Below are positions 60,001 through 64,000 of a DNA stretch of 64,000 nt, one piece after another (positions within the stretch are counted from its first letter, which is position 1; each line of letters starts with the position of its first letter). The notes beneath the pieces are model-generated. The model saw only the letters and a list, made by a program, of their open reading frames with translations. It made no database searches and was not told where the DNA came from. Source of the DNA: Phragmites australis (taxonomy: Eukaryota > Streptophyta > Magnoliopsida > Poales > Poaceae); the NCBI RefSeq assembly GCF_958298935.1, contig NC_084925.1:12955001-13019000 (forward strand), in the 5' to 3' direction. The position numbers were made by a program, and so were the translations under genes.

Positions 60001-63000
60001 GCCTCGTCTATTTCAACCACGGCGTAGCCCTCCGGTATCGGACGTCCGTGCAAATGTTCATGGGAGCCGCAGGGATAAACCACGTTGGAAGCCACCTTGA
60101 TGGTAATGTTCCTATAACTAATGTGCAGTTCACATGGTGTCCGTGCTGTGATGAGATCCACGGGATATGTGATGGGGTCAGCTCCTGAAACTCCCATGGA
60201 CACACAACTACTCTGACGAGCACCAGGGCTGGAGCGCGTAACATTAGGAGACATTGCAGGCCATTCACGATCGCTCACAATGGCGTCCCGTTCATGCATG
60301 AGGGCTTGTTGTACCGCTTGTGCTATCTTTTCGTCTATATGTTCCGTCTTACGTTGTAGCGCTTGTTCAAGCATTTGCATCATCCTATTTTGTTTTGCCT
60401 CTAGCTCTGCTTGGGATCTCTTTCGACTCTTGTAACTATCGATGTCGCCTGGGAATCCATATTTCCAACCCATCACCCCAACGCCTCGAGTGCGACCACC
60501 TTGCTCCATGTTTCCCAGGGCCAAGGTGATCTCGTCCCTATCCCTGTCTAGCTTGAAAGAGCCTTGTGCAGACTGCTTGTGGGCTTTTGTAAGCTTTTTT
60601 GCAACAATTTGCATCACTTCCTGATCTTTTGAGTTCGTAAAGCATAAGCTTCCATTAGACGAGTAAGAAGCACCCCTTCTGAGAAGGAAGCGCGTCGATT
60701 GATCTCTCCAGCCCTCCGTCTCAGGTGCGACACCTCTCTCTCGCAGTGATCTAGCTGTTGTTGCCACTACAGTTCTTTCCTCACGTACCCACGACTGCCG
60801 ACTTTGTGGGGGTAGAGGTTCTTCTTTGAGTTTGTTTTATTCACCTCACTCAACCTATATGCTTCTTCCGACAACTTATACTCCACAAAGGCTTGCCAAT
60901 GATCTTCCAGTTGTGGCCACTTGCAAAAATCTGGCGTTGTACCTTTCTGCAAATACGTTCTGTTCAGTGTGCCCTTCTAGTTCTTAAATGAAAGGCGCAT
61001 GATCATTAGCGTCTTATGTTTAGTTACTTCCATATCTGTCCCTTTAGGGAAGTCAAACTTCTCTAATATCTTGGGTCACAAGATGTCATTCTTGATCGAA
61101 TTAGGAACCACGTGTGGATCATCATGTTCGCAAGTCCACAATCTGTAGCTGATGGGTACGTCATCCTTAATAGCAATCCCATAGACTGATTTGTAGGACC
61201 CCAGAACTCTCTCTAGTGCAGTTGGCTCCCCTGTTGGTGAGACCTCAGTGATCACAAATCGTCTCGTAGGCATCTTCTAGGGACCTTAGACACGATGCCG
61301 CTCCTGGGATTGCTCGTTGTCGTGACCCTCCGGAGCATCAAGCATCTGCGCATAAGCGAAAAAATATTGGGAACCTATATGATAATATGTAGAACAGATG
61401 TATTCATCTACTTATGAATTACCTCATCGCCTCCACAGGCGTTTGTTTGTTCCAGGTTGAGGTAGTGGCTCGGGCTGCCTTTTTCAATGTTTGATGGCGT
61501 CACTACATCTCCTTCTAGCACCTGGGTTGGATCGGCGGTTGGTGATACCATCCCTTCCTGGGAGTTCTGCATACGATGACGACGAGCGGTTGAGTATTCT
61601 ATATATAAAGAGCAAAGGAAGGACAGAGATAGAGATAAAACCGATGAGGGAGGGAGGGAGGTTGTCAAAAGAGTGAGATAATCATAAAGGAGTCGATAGA
61701 TAAAAAAGTCACATCTCACATAGCAAAATAGGCATAAAGGTACTGACAGTTGACACATTGATCTTACAAGTCACATCGTCTTACATAGCAAAATAATAAT
61801 GATTACAACCAGAACTAGGATTATGATATCTTTACACGTGAAATCACACTTCTTATTTTTGAAATTAGCCAATTTTAGCTCGGCTTGGATGACTTAACTG
61901 TTGTATGCCACAACAGCTTCATGTTTGAACTTGTATCCTTTGTAATATGCTCCTTTGAATTCATTAACTTGTGCGTGACATTCCTCCCAACTGGAGAACA
62001 CTCCACTTTGCCAACCATGATGAACAATATACCAAGTCATAACAGTCCTAAATTTCAAAGAATACGCAAAAATGATATACTATAAACCACAGTAACACCA
62101 AAGAATATTCTTGCAAGAAACTATTAGGCACAGTGGCTCTAGCAAATGGTCTTATTAGGACTTTAGTGCTGATTACATGTTTAGAGAGAAATCATTGTCT
62201 TGAGAGAAACTGCTCTCTGAACTAGTAGGACTGACACATAAATGATTCCTTAAGAAGAATGCTTCCTCTCCGAACATATAATCAGTACTAAAGTCCTAGA
62301 AGTAATAAAGAAATATGGCATTGAGCCATATCATCATCACCACTATTTTTATTGTATTTCAAAAGAAGAAAACCAACAAAGAGTCTATTATTTGATTGAT
62401 CTGCATCAGATTATGGAGATAATTATATACGACTGCAAGCTCAACTAGGATAGTGAAAAGACGTGCAAGGTGTATGTGTAATAACCATCCTAATCGAGCT
62501 TTGCAGTCATATTTATGGTAAATACTTCACCAATTTCATCATTTGCAAAAAACTAAAACAAGTAAGAAAACAATGCAGTTAAAATATGCGGAAACAAGAG
62601 ATACAAATTTGATATAAAATTGATATGCAGAAAAGGTCATTAACAAGGCTCCATGATCTTCTTCGCATCAGAGATTCGATCCATGTTCTGTTCACACAAG
62701 TACTTGACATAAACTTAACATTTATACCAACATTTCTATCCAATGATTAGCACCCTCCCAACTCATACCAGTGTTTACCATTTTATGGCTATCACCCCAG
62801 CAATCAAAACATGAAACTATCCAAGAGGAATTCTCATCCAGATAAATGATAATGTGCATCGCATTACAGTGACAAGCATTCCTCATTCAAAGTTTCAAAC
62901 TACACCATGAAACTTCCATTCTAGACTTTCCCCCCTTGACGATTGAAGAACTGCATAACCCAATGATTTGCAGCTAAATGTGCAAACAGACACCAACACT

Positions 63001-63790
63001 TCCACTCCTACAAGAACATACATTTTGCTTGTTCCAACATTACACCCCAAACTGGAAATCCAAAGTTCACAAATTCAATCAACGTGTTCCTCTATTAAAA
63101 TTCAATCGACGAATATTTGCAAATGAAAAGTTTCAATCTACAGCAAATGTGTACCGTTGGCCACCATTCCTCGAGCTAATTTTTTTAATACTCCAGTATC
63201 ATTTCAGCAATACCAGAGACATACATAGACCAGGTTGGATGTTCAACAATAGCTTAGGGTAGCGAATACTGCCACAACTTTAGGAACTCCCAAAAGGTGA
63301 GGAGAGGAGAGGAGATGAGAGGAGAGGAGGAGGATGGCGGGAGATGTTGTCACTAACCTTGGGACGGTGGGGCTTCGGGATGGGGACGATGGGCTCCGGG
63401 ACAGGGACGACGGGCTCTAGGGATGACGAGGCTCCAAGAAGGGGAGGTTGGGGCTCCGGCAGGGGGACGGCATTGGGGCTCCAGCACGGGGAGGCCGGGG
63501 CTCCGGGACAGGAATGACGGCATCAGTGGGTGGCTGTGAGAAAGGGGAAAAATTTCTAAGTGTCAGAGGATGCGTGGAATCGAGCAGTTTTATAGGGGGA
63601 TGACATTCACTGTTGGCTGAAGAAGTGCACCGGTAGTGAAAGGGGACCTTCACTGCCGGCTCAATAGGACAACCGGTAGTGAAAAGGGTTTCACTGCCTG
63701 CCCAAGTAGTCCACTGGCAGTGAAAGTTGTTTCACTGTCAGTCGAATATGTCCATCGGCAGTGAAACCCATTTCACTGCAAGGGCATGGG
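57016..63790 (-). mobile_element. CACTA element (minus) with C48-peptidase-like gene
   Basis: The 3' terminus is at 57016, CACTACTACAGAACAATATA, followed by alternating CACTGCCGGC-type subterminal motifs to 57240. Similar motifs (TTCACTGCCGG, GGCAGTGAAA) occur at 63600-63780, marking the 5' subterminal region. No CACTA terminus is visible there, so the 5' end may be degraded. The gene inside reads minus. TNP2 transposase is absent, so it is non-autonomous. Confidence 0.75.
58205..61572 (-). pseudogene. CACTA-encoded accessory protein with C48/Ulp1-like C-terminus
   Basis: ATG at 61572 (MQNSQEGMVSPTADPTQVLE). Next, 61273-61076 has FVITEVSPTGEPTALERVLG; then LYPHKVGSRGYVRKEL (60767-60952). The longest intact part, 60767-59766 (333 residues), has TLALGN and RTRGVGVMGWKYGFPGDIDS, a Glu/Gln-rich coiled-coil-like stretch, and TPCELHISYRNITIKVASNV. 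It ends in SPQRSP-type Pro/Ser repeats. 59678-59178 adds a Ser/Lys-rich linker and NLTTQIHRLHQWYLEQ. The C48 part has His-Trp at about 58699-58704 (FHWILLVIHPDL), but the catalytic Asp reads Asn (VLNS, then a stop), while Gln and Cys remain (QPPGKNLCAFYVL, about 58330-58370). It is better preserved than the plus copy but not intact. Confidence 0.7.
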
Positions 63791-63814
63791 GTGCAAATAA
63801 TTTGTTTTGGCTGC

Positions 63815-63890
63815 GCGTCGCCGAAACTCGAACCCACGAGCTGCCCCTAGAAAAATATGCTACACCGCTGCGCTACTCGATTGTTTTTGA
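63815..63890 (-). other. tRNA-like sequence, degenerate
   Basis: The minus strand reads GAGTAGCGCAGCGGTGTAGC, with a good A-box, and about 35 bp later GGGTTCGAGTTTCGGCG, a B-box-like sequence. The stems do not pair well enough for a working tRNA. It is more likely a tRNA-derived remnant beside the CACTA end. Confidence 0.45.
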
Positions 63891-64000
63891 TTGATTTTTT
63901 ACTATCTGTATTTATTAATATTATGTTAACCTAAAATCCTAATACATATTTATTTAAATTACAAATTAAAACTTCCATAACATAAGTGATGTATAATTGC
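63891..64000. other. Window end, nothing recognised
   Basis: AT-rich sequence without a feature. Confidence 0.4.

Noticed and set aside
63600..63780. GGCAGTGAAA/TTCACTGCC motifs considered as a CRISPR-like array
   Set aside because: Spacing is irregular, both orientations alternate, and the genome is a plant; these are CACTA subterminal repeats.

Overview
The window is plant nuclear DNA, almost certainly from a grass (Poaceae), probably the panicoid side. The evidence is a split nuclear gene for a plastid-targeted TypA/BipA GTPase, a NAC transcription-factor gene, Stowaway MITEs with CTCCCTC termini, T-tailed tRNA-derived SINEs, CACTA elements with CACTGCCGG or ACAGACGG subterminal repeats, and layers of Ty3/gypsy Tat-type LTR retrotransposons. 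Only about 10 kb (25.7-35.9 kb) is genic; the rest is nested, mostly decayed mobile DNA.

Layout. 0-2.7 kb: no recognisable gene, one Stowaway MITE and a CACTA end. 2.7-10 kb: an old minus-oriented Tat LTR (2735-6811) split by a young deletion derivative of a second Tat-like family (3055-6546, 5-bp target duplication GTCCC). Both elements carry an antisense ORF with a PF04195-like ('putative gypsy type transposon') domain: the one at 5145 is open, the one at 7.3-10 kb is decayed. 10.5-14.2 kb: two LTR-like blocks with TATA boxes. 14.2-15.9 kb: a non-autonomous CACTA carrying apparent captured exons. 16.7-18.2 kb: a solo LTR with target duplication GGCTC. 18.7-21.8 kb: LTR plus decayed gag-protease of a plus-oriented Tat element. 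21.8-25.7 kb: unassigned, with a short direct duplication.

25.7-34.1 kb: a 14-exon TypA/BipA (SVR3-type) gene on the plus strand. Its exon structure is complete, but I find three frameshifts and one nonsense codon, so it is called a probable pseudogene. 34.9-35.8 kb: an intact single-exon NAC gene on the minus strand, convergent with TypA. 36.4 kb: a second SINE. 36.6-40.3 kb: LTR-like sequence and a minisatellite. 40.7-45.9 kb: decayed Tat polyprotein (RT, two RNase H domains, integrase) on the minus strand. 46.8-50.0 kb and 57.0-63.8 kb: two related CACTA copies in opposite orientation, 3' ends facing each other, each with remains of a gene ending in a C48/Ulp1-like peptidase segment. 50.3-54.3 kb between them: Tat LTRs, a third antisense ORF and a gag-protease piece.

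The most interesting recurring structure is in the Tat-like elements: antisense ORF with its own TATA box, polypurine tract, then 3' LTR, seen three times independently. In the youngest family the LTR also holds a ~73-bp tandem array in which nearly every unit is an inverted repeat centred on a CACGTG G-box. All alignments were done by eye; family names come from motif recognition, not searches.
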